Shown: positions 8,238 through 18,298, numbered from the stretch's first letter. The stretch is DNA of 64,000 bases from Varibaculum vaginae (GCF_900604285.1 NZ_UWNY01000002.1:62001-126000), one strand, 5' to 3'. Numbers and translations are program-made. The notes: generated from the sequence alone by a model not told the origin.

Positions 8238-10577
8238 ATGTTATGGCGGCATAAAGTTCCAAAGATTCCTCGGCAACCTGCGGGTGCGAGGAAGGTAGCT
8301 GCCTATAGTCCTGCCAGGAACTCCAATCAGCGGCTAAAGCAACGTACAGGGAAATTTGGATTTCAACGGCTCGAAGAAGCGAAGAAATATTCTGGCAAAA
8401 CCAAGGGAGAACCTGGCAGCGTGAAGAAAGTGAAGGGACGCTCCTTGGCCAGTAAGCTGCGGCTACCGCGACAGAAAACTCCAGCTGTTAGGAAAACTAC
8501 CGCTAAATCTACAGATGTTAAACCGCCAGCTATTTCCCAAAAATCTCGGCGTACTCTCACCGTTAGGATTCCAAGAGGATTTACTCGGATGGTGGCCGCT
8601 GCCCTAATTACCTGTATATTTCCTTGGATAATTTTCCTAGCGATTAGTGCCGGAGTGTATTTCTCCACTTCCGGTAACCCATGGATGGTTGACACTGTGT
8701 GGACAGAATCTCTCACAGTAGGTGCAAGCGTATGGGCGTTAGGCTTCGGAGTTCCCTTAACTGGCTCCCTAGGTGCGGCCGCCACCTTGTCGGTAATCCC
8801 GCTGGGACTGTGGATTGCCTACCTCTGGCTAGGGGGGCAGCTGTCGCACAGTTTTGTTCTTGAAAGTAAAACTATTCTGTGGACTTATCCTTTCACGCAA
8901 GCAACAGTGGCTACTGTTGTAGGTTTGGCAATTCGTGGAGCCTATAGCCTGAGCAGTCTATTCTTTTGGGGGTTACTGCACGGCTTTGCCGCTATTGCCT
9001 ATGCCTTTTTCCTATTTGACCGCGATCAGCGTCGCGAGGACGAAAGGCCTTCACTGCGTTATCCTAAAGCACGTCTAGCTGCTGATTTTAATCGCTTTTC
9101 TGTTTGGAGTCGGACGTTTATCCTCCGGATGCGGCACCCTGATCGCGCTTATAAGCAAGATCTGGAAAACCGTCGTCTAGGAATTGATCGCGATGAACGT
9201 AGTTGGGATGGAACAAATAGCACCTGGACGATTCCCGGTTGGGTGGTTTCCGGGGTTCGTGCCGGATGGAAAATGTTTAAGTTATTCGGGTTTGTTACCT
9301 TAATCCTGGTGCTTGCCCAAGTGCTCTCGCATTTTGCGGCAGTAAATAAGATATATGACTTATACGGGGTTTCCTTGGGGGCAGGCGTTCTTATTTGGTT
9401 GGCACAATTTCTCTATTTGCCTACCGTTCAGACCTGGGCATTAGCTTGGATTCTAGGACCCGGATTTCATCAGGGTACCGGCACTATTCGTTCATTAACT
9501 CAGGTAAAAGCCGGCCCAATTCCGGCGGTGCCTATTCTGGGAGCGCTTCCGGATCAAACTCCTGGGTACTGGGTGCTGGTGGTAATCGGAGTGCTTAGCC
9601 TGCTAATCGGTTATCTGCTTTACACTTTAATGGCGAGAGTCGACTTTTTCTCTCATGTAGCGTCATTCCTGGTGGGGGCGCTGGTGTTTACCTTTTTGAC
9701 CGCCTGGTTCTGTTCTTTAGCCTCCGGTTCTATCGGTGCGGGACGGATGTCTGCGTGGGGAGTGCACCCATTAACTGTCACCGCTATGGGGCTTTTCCTG
9801 GTATGGGTGCCAATCGTGCTAGTGGGCACGCTTCTACATCCGCATGCTCGTGCCTATTTGGCAGAAACATTCGTGAACTTCAAACAAGCAAGTGTGCGTG
9901 TTACCCGACAAGGCTTAGCGGTAGCGAAAGACAAAGCGAAGGATTATCACTCATGGAATCCTTTGAGCGCTGATCATACTGCTAAGAACGCGAAAGCTAT
10001 AGAAGGTGAACAGGTTGCTACTGAAAATGTAGAAACTGTAACCGAAGATGTGTCGGCAGACAGTAATTCGTCGGCAATATCCTCAGCTGCAGAATCAGAG
10101 GAAACAGCAGAAATAGTAAAAACACGTGAACTGCCTGAAGCTAATGAAACACAATCTTCCGCTGATGATGTAAATGACCGGGAGGAGGAAACAGAAAAAG
10201 TTACGCAAACTATCCCCGAAGTAAGCGTTCACGAATCTTCCACTTACCCGGAAAATGATCAGGAGTCCCTAACGGACACTCTCCGGGCTCGGCAAGAGAC
10301 TTTTGCTCACTCCCGGGGAGCACTTCCGGCAGACACCGAGGAAATAAAAGATCTCGCCACTGATTGGGCGGAACGCAAAACTGATGAAGTCATCGCTAAA
10401 GAGCAACAAGAATTAGAAAAAATAAAGTCTTCTGCGAAGCGGCTCCCGGCAGCAGAACTGACGCGGCCAGCGATTAAACGTTCGATTTTTAAGCGGGGTC
10501 GTCTGCAAGTGGGCAAACCGCGCCGTGACGCTGACGACACCTCCACCCAAGCCATAGAAATCCCCGACCAAGACTAA
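8238..10577 (+). CDS. DUF6350 family multipass membrane protein
   Basis: Uncharacterised actinobacterial membrane protein of about 779 residues. Its position between sucD and purH is the usual one for DUF6350. The start is uncertain: GTG 8214 and ATG 8238 are possible, and neither has a clear ribosome site. A GACAAT box at 8224-8229 would even allow a leaderless mRNA from 8238. A basic N-terminal region of about 110 residues is followed by about ten hydrophobic segments (roughly 115-560), then about 215 hydrophilic, strongly acidic residues rich in E, S and T. purN, often between this gene and purH in relatives, is absent here. No enzymatic motif is seen and the function is unknown. Confidence 0.75.
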   Translation: MLWRHKVPKIPRQPAGARKVAAYSPARNSNQRLKQRTGKFGFQRLEEAKKYSGKTKGEPGSVKKVKGRSLASKLRLPRQKTPAVRKTTAKSTDVKPPAISQKSRRTLTVRIPRGFTRMVAAALITCIFPWIIFLAISAGVYFSTSGNPWMVDTVWTESLTVGASVWALGFGVPLTGSLGAAATLSVIPLGLWIAYLWLGGQLSHSFVLESKTILWTYPFTQATVATVVGLAIRGAYSLSSLFFWGLLHGFAAIAYAFFLFDRDQRREDERPSLRYPKARLAADFNRFSVWSRTFILRMRHPDRAYKQDLENRRLGIDRDERSWDGTNSTWTIPGWVVSGVRAGWKMFKLFGFVTLILVLAQVLSHFAAVNKIYDLYGVSLGAGVLIWLAQFLYLPTVQTWALAWILGPGFHQGTGTIRSLTQVKAGPIPAVPILGALPDQTPGYWVLVVIGVLSLLIGYLLYTLMARVDFFSHVASFLVGALVFTFLTAWFCSLASGSIGAGRMSAWGVHPLTVTAMGLFLVWVPIVLVGTLLHPHARAYLAETFVNFKQASVRVTRQGLAVAKDKAKDYHSWNPLSADHTAKNAKAIEGEQVATENVETVTEDVSADSNSSAISSAAESEETAEIVKTRELPEANETQSSADDVNDREEETEKVTQTIPEVSVHESSTYPENDQESLTDTLRARQETFAHSRGALPADTEEIKDLATDWAERKTDEVIAKEQQELEKIKSSAKRLPAAELTRPAIKRSIFKRGRLQVGKPRRDADDTSTQAIEIPDQD

Positions 10578-10579
10578 CT

Positions 10580-10607
10580 TTCGTAGCTGGAGGTAGCGGG
10601 GTAGAGT
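10580..10607 (+). promoter_or_regulatory. Possible purH promoter
   Basis: TTCGTA (10580-10585), a 16-base spacer and TAGAGT (10602-10607) lie about 105 bases before purH. The same TAGAGT hexamer recurs at a similar place before prfA and the ACT-domain gene, which is the main support. The -35 match is poor. Confidence 0.3.
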
Positions 10608-10711
10608 GGTATTAACGTGACTGGCGAAAAAAGTGGATTACCACTGGGGAACGTAAAAGGACAGTCGCTCGCCTGGGCTGGACAAGGAATGCAACAAAAG
10701 GATCCCGCGTC

Positions 10712-12322
10712 ATGAGCGAAATCAAACCCATTAAACGTGCCCTGGTTAGCGTCTACGATAAAACTGGCCTCGACAAACTGGCGAAGAACCTACAGGCAGC
10801 CGGGGTAGAGATTATTTCCACCGGTTCCACCGCCCAACAGATTGCCGCTGCCGGGGTAGCGGTAACTGAAGTTTCCCAGGTAACCGGGTTTCCCGAATGT
10901 CTCGATGGGAGGGTAAAAACCCTACATCCGCTGATTCACGCCGGGATTTTGGCGAACCGGGAGCTGCCGACCCACGTTGCCCAGCTAGAAGAACTAAAAG
11001 TAACCCCAATTGACCTAGTGGTCTGTAATCTATATCCCTTCGCAGATACCGTAGCCTCCGGTGCCGGGTTTGCGGATTGCATCGAAAAAATCGATATCGG
11101 AGGCCCTTCGATGATTCGGGCTGCCGCCAAGAATCACGCCGATGTGGCAGTGATTGTTGATCCCAGCTTCTACTCTGACTTAGCGGCTGCTTTGCAGCGC
11201 GGAGGTTTCACCGCGGCGGAACGCCGGGAACTGGCCGCGCAGGCTTTTAAACACACTGCAGTATATGATTCTCAGATTTCTTCCTGGTTTGTTCAGCAAC
11301 TTCAAAGTGAGGATGAGGCTCCCCTTAACAGTGCCCTGCCCAATTTGGAACAGTGGAAACCGCAGCTGAAGGAATTGCATAGCTTGCGTTACGGGGAAAA
11401 CCCCCATCAAGAGGCGGCGGTCTACCGTTTCACCGACGAAGAGGGCGGCCTTGCGCAGGCGGAACAGTTGGGCGGCAAACCCATGAGTTACAACAACTAC
11501 ACTGACGCCGATGCGGCTTGGCGGGCTGCCACCGACCATAGCGATCCCTGTGTGGCAGTAATTAAACATGCTAACCCTTGTGGGATTGCAGTTGCGGAGG
11601 ATGTAGCGCAGGCGCACCTGCTGGCGCATGGCTGCGACCCACTGTCGGCATATGGCGGGGTGATTGCTTGCAACCGGCAGGTGACACTGAAGATGGCGCA
11701 ACAGGTGAAACCAATTTTTACCGAAGTGATTATTGCTCCTGATTACGAAGAGGAAGCATTAGAGGTGTTGCAGACCAAGAAGAATCTGCGGATTTTGCGT
11801 ATTGACGCGGATGCTCCGGTGGAATGGGAGTTCCGTCAAATCAGCGGGGGAGTATTGGCGCAAACTCGGGACCGCTTGCAGGCCGAGGGAGATAAGCCGG
11901 AAAACTGGACTTTGGCTGCGGGGCAGGCCGCAGATGAAGCCACCCTTGCGGATCTGGCATTTGCCTGGAGAACAGTGCGGGCAGTAAAGTCGAACGCTAT
12001 TTTGCTGGCGAAGGATCAGGCAACTGTAGGTATCGGCATGGGGCAAGTGAATCGGGTAGATTCTTGCGCTTTGGCAGTTCAGCGTGCCAATACTCTAGGG
12101 CAGGCTCCGGAAGGCGAAATGGCTCCTGAGCGGGCACGAGGCTCGGTAGCCGCTTCCGATGCTTTCTTCCCCTTCGCCGATGGTCCCCAAACCCTAATTG
12201 ATGCGGGTGTAAAAGCCATTGTGCAGCCAGGTGGTTCTATTCGTGATGAGGAAACTATCAAAGCCTGCCAGGAGGCAGGGGTAACTCTTTACCTGACCGG
12301 AACTCGCCATTTCTGGCACTAG
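10712..12322 (+). CDS. purH: Bifunctional AICAR transformylase/IMP cyclohydrolase
   Basis: This enzyme catalyses the last two steps of IMP synthesis: formylation of AICAR with 10-formyl-THF, then ring closure. It has 536 residues, normal for the family. The N-terminal MGS-like cyclohydrolase domain (1-200) opens with [11 protein letters not shown] and contains [16 protein letters not shown]. The C-terminal AICARFT domain carries the catalytic KHANPCG motif at 285-291 and ends with GGSIRDEE and [13 protein letters not shown] lies 10 bases before the ATG. A strong terminator follows at 12437. Confidence 0.97.
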   Translation: MSEIKPIKRALVSVYDKTGLDKLAKNLQAAGVEIISTGSTAQQIAAAGVAVTEVSQVTGFPECLDGRVKTLHPLIHAGILANRELPTHVAQLEELKVTPIDLVVCNLYPFADTVASGAGFADCIEKIDIGGPSMIRAAAKNHADVAVIVDPSFYSDLAAALQRGGFTAAERRELAAQAFKHTAVYDSQISSWFVQQLQSEDEAPLNSALPNLEQWKPQLKELHSLRYGENPHQEAAVYRFTDEEGGLAQAEQLGGKPMSYNNYTDADAAWRAATDHSDPCVAVIKHANPCGIAVAEDVAQAHLLAHGCDPLSAYGGVIACNRQVTLKMAQQVKPIFTEVIIAPDYEEEALEVLQTKKNLRILRIDADAPVEWEFRQISGGVLAQTRDRLQAEGDKPENWTLAAGQAADEATLADLAFAWRTVRAVKSNAILLAKDQATVGIGMGQVNRVDSCALAVQRANTLGQAPEGEMAPERARGSVAASDAFFPFADGPQTLIDAGVKAIVQPGGSIRDEETIKACQEAGVTLYLTGTRHFWH

Positions 12323-12436
12323 GCAGTTTAATCGTGTCTGGCCGACAGAAATTCTCTCAATTTTAAAGTGGCCAGCTATTCGCCGGGATAAGTGAACAAA
12401 CGTATATCCTGAGCGAGGAATCTGATACTGGTACTG

Positions 12437-12480
12437 ATAACCTGGGGACGCCGGTCGGCGTCCCCAGGTTATTTTGATTT
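12437..12480 (+). terminator. Rho-independent terminator after purH
   Basis: A perfect 16-bp inverted repeat, ATAACCTGGGGACGCC (12437-12452) and GGCGTCCCCAGGTTAT (12457-12472), has a GGTC loop and is followed by TTTGATTT. It separates purH from the RNase H fusion gene. Confidence 0.88.
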
Positions 12481-12507
12481 TCCAGGTGTGCAGTTAGGAG
12501 AGCGCAG

Positions 12508-14637
12508 ATGATTATCGCAGCAACAGATGGTTCCTCTCTCGGCAATCCCGGTGCAGGCGGTTGGTGTTGGTATCTGTCACCTGAATGCTGGCGCGCCGGT
12601 GGTTTTACGCTGGGAACCAATAACCAGGCAGAGCTGATGGCTGTAGCTGACTTACTCGTCGAAACTGCCGAAATAGGCGATGATTTGTTGATTCAGGCGG
12701 ACTCCCAGTACGTGATTAATATTTTGACGAAATGGCGCTTTGGGTGGAAGAAAAAAGGATGGAAAACTGGGGGAGGAAAGCCGGTAGCCAATCTGGAACT
12801 GGTTAAACACCTAGATCAGTTACTATCTGACCCCAACAGGAGGGGGAAAGTTAGTTTCGAATGGGTGAAAGGACATGCTGGTCATCCCCTCAATGAACAG
12901 GCAGATTCTCATGCGCAGGCGATTGCGCGGGAATACCAGTCGGGGACTCCCCGCAGGGAGGCTTTCGGGCCAGGCTGGAATTCCCCGAAAGAGGGAGCCA
13001 GTAAGCTGCCTTGCGACACCGCTGGGAATAACGCTGCCAGTTCCGCAAAAGACCAGCAGCCAGAAGCACGCCGTGAAACAAATGACCAGCAAAAACCGGC
13101 GGCACCCGCAGCACCGCTAGCGCGCCCTCTTTATCCGCATTTAGAACAAAATCCTAACCCAAAAGAATACCGTCAAGGACGTTACCTTATCCGTGAACAC
13201 GTCCTCACCGTGCCCCTATATCATCCGGAAGTGTCACTAAAACTGTTCCCGGACTCGGCCAAAAATCCGGTCGTAACCCTGAGGCGAGAGGCAGATAACC
13301 AGGGAAGCGGGGTGCAGAGTGAACTATTTGCGGTGACTCCCAACGAACAACCTTCTGGAAAATCACAGAAAAATTCCAACATGTCTGCACCAGGCAACCA
13401 GTTCCTGCCTCCCTGGGTAGACGAGGAAATCAAGAAAACCAATATCCAAATCTATGCCCGCGAAATAGCCCTTGCTGATGATGAAAACCGCCCCTACCTA
13501 ATCTTTTTCCAAGGTGGGCCCGGTTGTAAAGGCTCTCGCCCCGCCGATTGGTCTTCTCCCTGGTTCGGCGCCGCGCTGGAAAAATACCGCATAATTATGC
13601 TTGACCAGCGGGGAACCGGGCGCTCCACCCCACTAGATAACGTCACCATTCCTGCTTTGGGGTCCCGCGCCGGATCCTGGCTACGGCTAATGCGCGCCGA
13701 CCAAATAGTAGGAGATGCGGAAGCGCTGCGCCGCGCTCTCGGAATAAAAAAGTGGACAGTGATGGGGCAAAGTTTCGGCGGATTTATTATTACCGCCTAT
13801 CTCTCCCGTTTTCCGGAGGTTATCGAGAAAGCCTATATTACCGGTGGCCTGCCGGGACTTACCAAGGTAAACCGAATCTATGAGCAAACTTTTGCGGCCA
13901 CTGCGCAGCGTTGCCAAGAGTTCTACTCCTTGCCTGGCATGGAAGATGCGGTTCGGCAGACCTGTGCGCACGTGCTAGAACACGATGAATACCTGCCTAA
14001 TGGGGAAAAACTTACCCCTAATCGGATTCGGCAGGTAGGCCTGGAGCTGGGACGCACCCTTGGCCTGGATAACTTACGCTACCTGTTCGAAGCGCCGTTT
14101 GTGCAGACTGGAGGAAAGCGGCACCTCACCCAAGAATTTTTAGGGCAGGTAGGAGGACGAGTCAGCTTTTCCTTGGACCCCCTCTATGCCCTGCTACATG
14201 AAACCATTTACGGTAACGCGGTGCCGCAAACCGAAGTAGAACCGACTGCTTGGGCGGCAGATCGGATTCGGGAGAAAGCTCCCGGGTTTGCTCCAAACGC
14301 CAATCCCCTCGACTATGAGCAACCCTATTATCTAACCGGTGAACACTTTGGTAGCTGGGTATTTGCGCAAGATCCCGCGCTCCAGCCCCTAGCGGAACTA
14401 GCGGATGAATTAGCGGCAGAGACCGAGTGGCCGGTGCTTTATGACCCGCAGAAATTGGCAGAAAATCAGGTGCCGATATATGCGGTTGTTTACCGGGATG
14501 ACATTTTTGTTCCCCGCGCTCTATCGCTAAATACCGGCCGGGTTATGGGAGCCAATATTTTAGAAAAACCAGACTGGCATCACGATGGGCTGCGCGTTAG
14601 TGGAAACCTGATTATTTCTTGGTTACTAGGGCACTAG
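12508..14637 (+). CDS. RNase HI fused to proline iminopeptidase (S33 alpha/beta hydrolase)
   Basis: A single 709-codon frame joins two unrelated enzymes. Residues 1-145 are an RNase HI with its complete active site: D7 (TDGS), E42 (NNQAEL), D65 (QADSQ), H123 (KGHAGH) and D133. A low-complexity linker follows to about 210. The rest is a proline iminopeptidase: GRYLIREHVLTVPLYHP, oxyanion GGPG (FFQGGPGCKG), DQRGTGRSTP, nucleophile S422 in GQSFGG, the late Asp region YRDDIFVP and the His in HHDGLR. About 65 extra residues interrupt the peptidase N-terminus (about 235-300). The active sites look intact in both parts. The start is the ATG behind TTAGGAGAGC. The fusion is unexpected: one enzyme acts on RNA/DNA hybrids, the other on N-terminal proline in peptides. 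A sequencing error joining two genes is possible, but the frame stays open without a break. Confidence 0.88.
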   Translation: MIIAATDGSSLGNPGAGGWCWYLSPECWRAGGFTLGTNNQAELMAVADLLVETAEIGDDLLIQADSQYVINILTKWRFGWKKKGWKTGGGKPVANLELVKHLDQLLSDPNRRGKVSFEWVKGHAGHPLNEQADSHAQAIAREYQSGTPRREAFGPGWNSPKEGASKLPCDTAGNNAASSAKDQQPEARRETNDQQKPAAPAAPLARPLYPHLEQNPNPKEYRQGRYLIREHVLTVPLYHPEVSLKLFPDSAKNPVVTLRREADNQGSGVQSELFAVTPNEQPSGKSQKNSNMSAPGNQFLPPWVDEEIKKTNIQIYAREIALADDENRPYLIFFQGGPGCKGSRPADWSSPWFGAALEKYRIIMLDQRGTGRSTPLDNVTIPALGSRAGSWLRLMRADQIVGDAEALRRALGIKKWTVMGQSFGGFIITAYLSRFPEVIEKAYITGGLPGLTKVNRIYEQTFAATAQRCQEFYSLPGMEDAVRQTCAHVLEHDEYLPNGEKLTPNRIRQVGLELGRTLGLDNLRYLFEAPFVQTGGKRHLTQEFLGQVGGRVSFSLDPLYALLHETIYGNAVPQTEVEPTAWAADRIREKAPGFAPNANPLDYEQPYYLTGEHFGSWVFAQDPALQPLAELADELAAETEWPVLYDPQKLAENQVPIYAVVYRDDIFVPRALSLNTGRVMGANILEKPDWHHDGLRVSGNLIISWLLGH

Positions 14638-14661
14638 ACAAAGCTAAACGGTAATCAGCGA

Positions 14662-16101
14662 TCAGCGGTGGCTAACTACCGGGGTGCCAATTGGTGCCCA
14701 GTTGTAAATCCACTCGGCATCGGCAGAGGGGGTGTTCACGCAACCGTGGGAAGTTTTGGTACCCGCAATAAAATCATCATGATTGAGCCAATATGCTCCA
14801 TGAATCGCGTAACTACCGGTGAAATAAAGTACCGATTTAACATTGGGTACTTCGTATGGGGAGCCATCAGTATTACGTCCCCGCATAGTTTGTACGGGAT
14901 GCTTTAGATACACCTTGTACTGCCCAGTTACCGTTGGGGTTTGGGGGCTTCCGGTAACTACCAGAATCGGTCCGCGCATCGGGGTTGCTCCTTCATAGGC
15001 AGTCATCAAGCGGGAACTCAAGTTAACGTCAATCCATTTTTCTCCGGGGGCTGCCCAATAGGCGAGATTTTCAGCTCCGTCTGCGATGACTTTATCTTCA
15101 TTGCTGGCTTTATCGACTTTAGTCTCGAAGGTAGGAGAGCTGTCTTTCCCGGAACTAAAGTTAGTGGCGATTTCCTTTGTCACTTCCTCGGCGTTAGTAA
15201 CCGTGACTCCATCCCTGGAGGCGGTTCGAGTTTTTAGGACCTTTCCAGAACTATTAACTAGACGCTGTCCGTTGACCTTTTCGACTTCCACCTCTTCTTT
15301 GCTCTTATTTACCCAGTCGGCAATGGTCTTCTCGTCTACCTTAGGTTTGGCACCATGGCTAACTGCCGGAATGCTGACAAAACCCACCTTGGCTTTTTGG
15401 TCAGCTATTATTTCCTTGTCCCCAGCTTTTACTGTAATTTTTGGGCGGGTGAATTTATTCGCTGCATCGGCCAACTTCTTCGCCATCTCAATATCGGTAA
15501 GTGGCTTAATAGTTCCCACGCTTAGGTTGATTTTTTGATTTTTTTGAGTCCCCATAACCTGGTTGGCTCCCGCAAGCAGTCCTTTGGTGTCGGCTCCGAA
15601 TCCATCCTTGCCCAAAATCGCTTTAAAGCTAGTGCCTTGGTTATCGGGTTGCACACTGGGTTCAGTTACCCGTTTCGCGTTTTTAATACCTTTAGATAGC
15701 TCATGCGATAGCTTGTTGATAACCTGCACGTCAACATGGTATTTAATCGGAATTGTCCTGGTGGTGAACAAACTGCTCACATAATTGAAAGTGCTGCTGC
15801 GTGCGGTTGCGTGCCGTGCGGTTTCCTCCGCGTTTACCTGGTACCCGAGTTCTTTGGGAGTAAATGATTTTCCATGAACCCCATGTCCGGAAAAAGTAAC
15901 TTGATATTTTGTTTCTGCAGTTTCGAGCTGTTTTTTGATTTGGCTAGCATTTAATCCAGAAACTTTAACTTCCCCCACTTTAGTGCCGGGTAGAGCTTTC
16001 TTCCCGACTGCGTAGTAGGAAACGTAAAGCGTAAAAGCAGCGATAAGGGTCACCAATACTGCCGATACAGTAACAATGGTTATTTTTGTTTTCTTAGACA
16101 T
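14662..16101 (-). CDS. L,D-transpeptidase (YkuD) with peptidoglycan-binding repeats, copy 1
   Basis: Wall cross-linking enzyme expected to form 3-3 peptidoglycan bonds or attach proteins to the wall. The start at MSKKTKIT gives 479 residues with a short basic N-terminus and one membrane anchor (about 8-30). Upstream in-frame ATGs lack a good anchor context. After the anchor come two related extracytoplasmic domains (about 45-330, PG_binding_4 type), then a YkuD catalytic domain (about 345-479) with HGAYW and the nucleophile C454 in SHGCVN. It is a tandem paralogue of the next gene (same length, same cysteine position) and convergent with the RNase H fusion gene. Confidence 0.92.
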   Translation of the reverse strand: MSKKTKITIVTVSAVLVTLIAAFTLYVSYYAVGKKALPGTKVGEVKVSGLNASQIKKQLETAETKYQVTFSGHGVHGKSFTPKELGYQVNAEETARHATARSSTFNYVSSLFTTRTIPIKYHVDVQVINKLSHELSKGIKNAKRVTEPSVQPDNQGTSFKAILGKDGFGADTKGLLAGANQVMGTQKNQKINLSVGTIKPLTDIEMAKKLADAANKFTRPKITVKAGDKEIIADQKAKVGFVSIPAVSHGAKPKVDEKTIADWVNKSKEEVEVEKVNGQRLVNSSGKVLKTRTASRDGVTVTNAEEVTKEIATNFSSGKDSSPTFETKVDKASNEDKVIADGAENLAYWAAPGEKWIDVNLSSRLMTAYEGATPMRGPILVVTGSPQTPTVTGQYKVYLKHPVQTMRGRNTDGSPYEVPNVKSVLYFTGSYAIHGAYWLNHDDFIAGTKTSHGCVNTPSADAEWIYNWAPIGTPVVSHR

Positions 16102-16268
16102 TTTTATCGGGTTTCCAGGGTTGGGTAAATCAGAGATTATCTTCATCCTACCTGGATTTTTATCCTCAATCATCCTTAAAACTGGAAGTGGAACGCAAAA
16201 TGCGCGTAGACCGGTTCTAGGGGTGAGTAGTCACGCAGAGCAGAGGTAAAAGCTAAGCTCGGGTGTGT

Positions 16269-17708
16269 TTAATGGTGAGTTACCACTACAGTTCCGATTG
16301 GTGCCCAGTTATAAATCCATTGAGCATCCACTGGAGGCGTATTTACGCACCCATGCGAGCCATGTCCTTCTTCGAAATATTGTCCAGAGGACCACCAGGG
16401 GGAGCCATGAATGGCATAGCTGCCGGTAAAATAAAGCACCGAAGGAACGCCGGGAGCTACATACTTGGATCCATCCGGGTTTAGGCCGCGCATGGTTTGT
16501 ACTGGATATTTTAGATAAACCTCGTATTGGCCAGTGACTGTAGGAGTGTTCGGGTAACCAATAATCACTTTTATCGGTCCGCGAACTGGTTTTGCCCCCT
16601 CGTATGCGGTCATCTCGCGAGAACTCAGGTTAATATCAATCCATTTTTCGTCAGGGGAAGCCCAATAGACTAGTTTTTCGGCTCCATCGGCAACGGTTTT
16701 ATCTTCGTTGTCGGCTTTATCAACAGCAGTTTTAAACGTCAGGTAACTGTCTTTGCCGGCGTCAAAGTTCTTAGTAATTTTTTTAATGAGTTCTTCGCCG
16801 TTGGTTACCTTGATTCCGTCCTTGGACTCAGTTTTGGTTTTTAGTACTTTCCCTTCGCTATTGACTAGGCGTTGTCCATTAACCTTTTTTACCTCAACAG
16901 CTTCTTTGTTCTTATTTACCCAATCAGCCACGGTCTTATCGTCGGCTGTCAGTTTGGCATGACGACTGACTACCGGAATATTCACGAAACTGACCTTTGC
17001 TTTTTGGTCAGCTACTATTTCTTTGTCTCCGGCTTTTAAAGTGACCTTGGGGTGGGTGAATTTTTGTGCTGAATCCGCTAACTTTTGCGCTAGCTTTATG
17101 TCCATTAGTGGTTTTACTACCCCAACGTTTAGAGTGGCCTTCTGGTTTTTTTGACTGGATAAAACCTTGTCTGCCCCTGCAATCAGCGCCTTAGTGTCTG
17201 CTCCGAACCCGTCCTTGCCGGGCACCGCTTGAAAACCAGTGCCCTGTTCATTGGGTTGCACGCTGGGCTCAGTTACCGCTTTGGCCTTGCTATCGGTTTC
17301 CGCTAGATCAAGCGAAAGTTTATTGGTAACTGTCGCCTCGATATCGTAAACAACCGGAATTTCTCGGGAAACAAATAGGCTGGTTACATAGTTAAGAGCG
17401 CTGCTGCGCGCGGTTGCTTGTCGGGCAGTTTCCGTGGAATTAACTCGGTACCCGATTTCTTTGGGGGTTAGTGTGGTTTCTTTGGTTCCCTGCCCGGAAA
17501 AAGTAACTTTATTATTAGTCTCTGCCGTGTCCAGCTGCTTTTTGATTTGGCTAGCTTTCAGCCCGGAGACTTTGACTTCCCCCACCATGGTGCCCGGTAA
17601 AGCTTTTTTCCCAACGGCATAGTAGGAAACATAGATTGCGAAGGCTGCCACCAGTGCTGTTAGGAGTGCGATTATTACGCCAACAGTTATTTTTGTTTTC
17701 TTAGACAT
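16269..17708 (-). CDS. L,D-transpeptidase (YkuD) with peptidoglycan-binding repeats, copy 2
   Basis: Second of two adjacent L,D-transpeptidases. It has 479 residues from MSKKTKIT, a single membrane anchor, two repeat-like extracytoplasmic domains and a YkuD domain with C454 in SHGCVN. Most positions match copy 1, including YVSYYAVGKKALPGT and NWAPIGT. They differ in the loop before the active site, where HGSPWWSSGQYFEEG replaces HGAYWLNHDDFIAG, so substrate choice may differ. A conserved TAGGATGAAGAT stretch lies 35-50 bases upstream of both genes and may be promoter or leader sequence. The gap to copy 1 is 167 bases with no terminator seen. Confidence 0.92.
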   Translation of the reverse strand: MSKKTKITVGVIIALLTALVAAFAIYVSYYAVGKKALPGTMVGEVKVSGLKASQIKKQLDTAETNNKVTFSGQGTKETTLTPKEIGYRVNSTETARQATARSSALNYVTSLFVSREIPVVYDIEATVTNKLSLDLAETDSKAKAVTEPSVQPNEQGTGFQAVPGKDGFGADTKALIAGADKVLSSQKNQKATLNVGVVKPLMDIKLAQKLADSAQKFTHPKVTLKAGDKEIVADQKAKVSFVNIPVVSRHAKLTADDKTVADWVNKNKEAVEVKKVNGQRLVNSEGKVLKTKTESKDGIKVTNGEELIKKITKNFDAGKDSYLTFKTAVDKADNEDKTVADGAEKLVYWASPDEKWIDINLSSREMTAYEGAKPVRGPIKVIIGYPNTPTVTGQYEVYLKYPVQTMRGLNPDGSKYVAPGVPSVLYFTGSYAIHGSPWWSSGQYFEEGHGSHGCVNTPPVDAQWIYNWAPIGTVVVTHH

Positions 17709-18069
17709 CGATATCAGGCTTCCAACATGGGGTACTAAAAACGATATCTTCATCCTATCGACGTTTTTTATTTCGGCTATCCCCATTGCGGGTAAGTCTG
17801 CTCACAATCGCAGGTAAAAGCGGTTTAGGGTTGATTGACCAGCATCGATATTTCTTTCATTTCTTGTTTGTTATTAGATTGTTATCAGATTTAGTTTTTG
17901 TGTGGCGAGTGGAAAACAAAAGTGGGAAGCCGATGGAGGTAGTACCGGCCACATTTTCTCCAGGAAGTAGCGCGGCCACCGTCAGAGGTGACATAATCTA
18001 ATCCGGTTCCGGTTCACCTTTTGCAACCTGTATTTGGACCCGGCGCCCTTAGAACCTCAAGGAGAAACC
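17709..18069. other. Intergenic region upstream of rpmE and ldt copy 2
   Basis: These 361 bases between divergent genes hold no convincing reading frame. The part nearest ldt copy 2 contains the upstream segment conserved between the two paralogues. The rpmE side ends in a good AAGGAG site. A CATAAT box near 17992 could be a -10 element, but I see no matching -35. Confidence 0.4.
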
Positions 18070-18288
18070 ATGAAGCAGGGAATTCATCCCGAATACGTTC
18101 CTACCACGGTTACTTGTACCTGTGGGAATACTTTTGAGACCCGTTCGACCATTACTTCTGGCACCATGCGTGTAGATGTCTGCTCTGCATGCCACCCCTT
18201 CTACACCGGTAAGCAGAAGATTATGGATACCGGCGGACGGGTTGCTCGCTTCGAAGCTCGTTACGGCAAGCGCAAGCGCGAAAAGTAA
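18070..18288 (+). CDS. rpmE: 50S ribosomal protein L31 (zinc-binding form)
   Basis: Ribosomal large-subunit protein of 72 residues. The start at ATG 18070 is set by AAGGAG six bases upstream; the frame is open for 12 codons before it, but without signals. [20 protein letters not shown] is the typical L31 N-terminus. Four cysteines (C16, C18, C38, C41) mark the zinc-containing C+ type rather than the zinc-free paralogue made on zinc shortage. It ends in a lysine/arginine-rich tail and is followed directly by a terminator. Confidence 0.96.
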   Translation: MKQGIHPEYVPTTVTCTCGNTFETRSTITSGTMRVDVCSACHPFYTGKQKIMDTGGRVARFEARYGKRKREK

Positions 18289-18298
18289 GCTTTGTTTT

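Noticed and set aside
12437-12472. Palindrome before the RNase H fusion as an operator
   Set aside because: Stem length, tight loop and following T-rich stretch fit a terminator for purH better.
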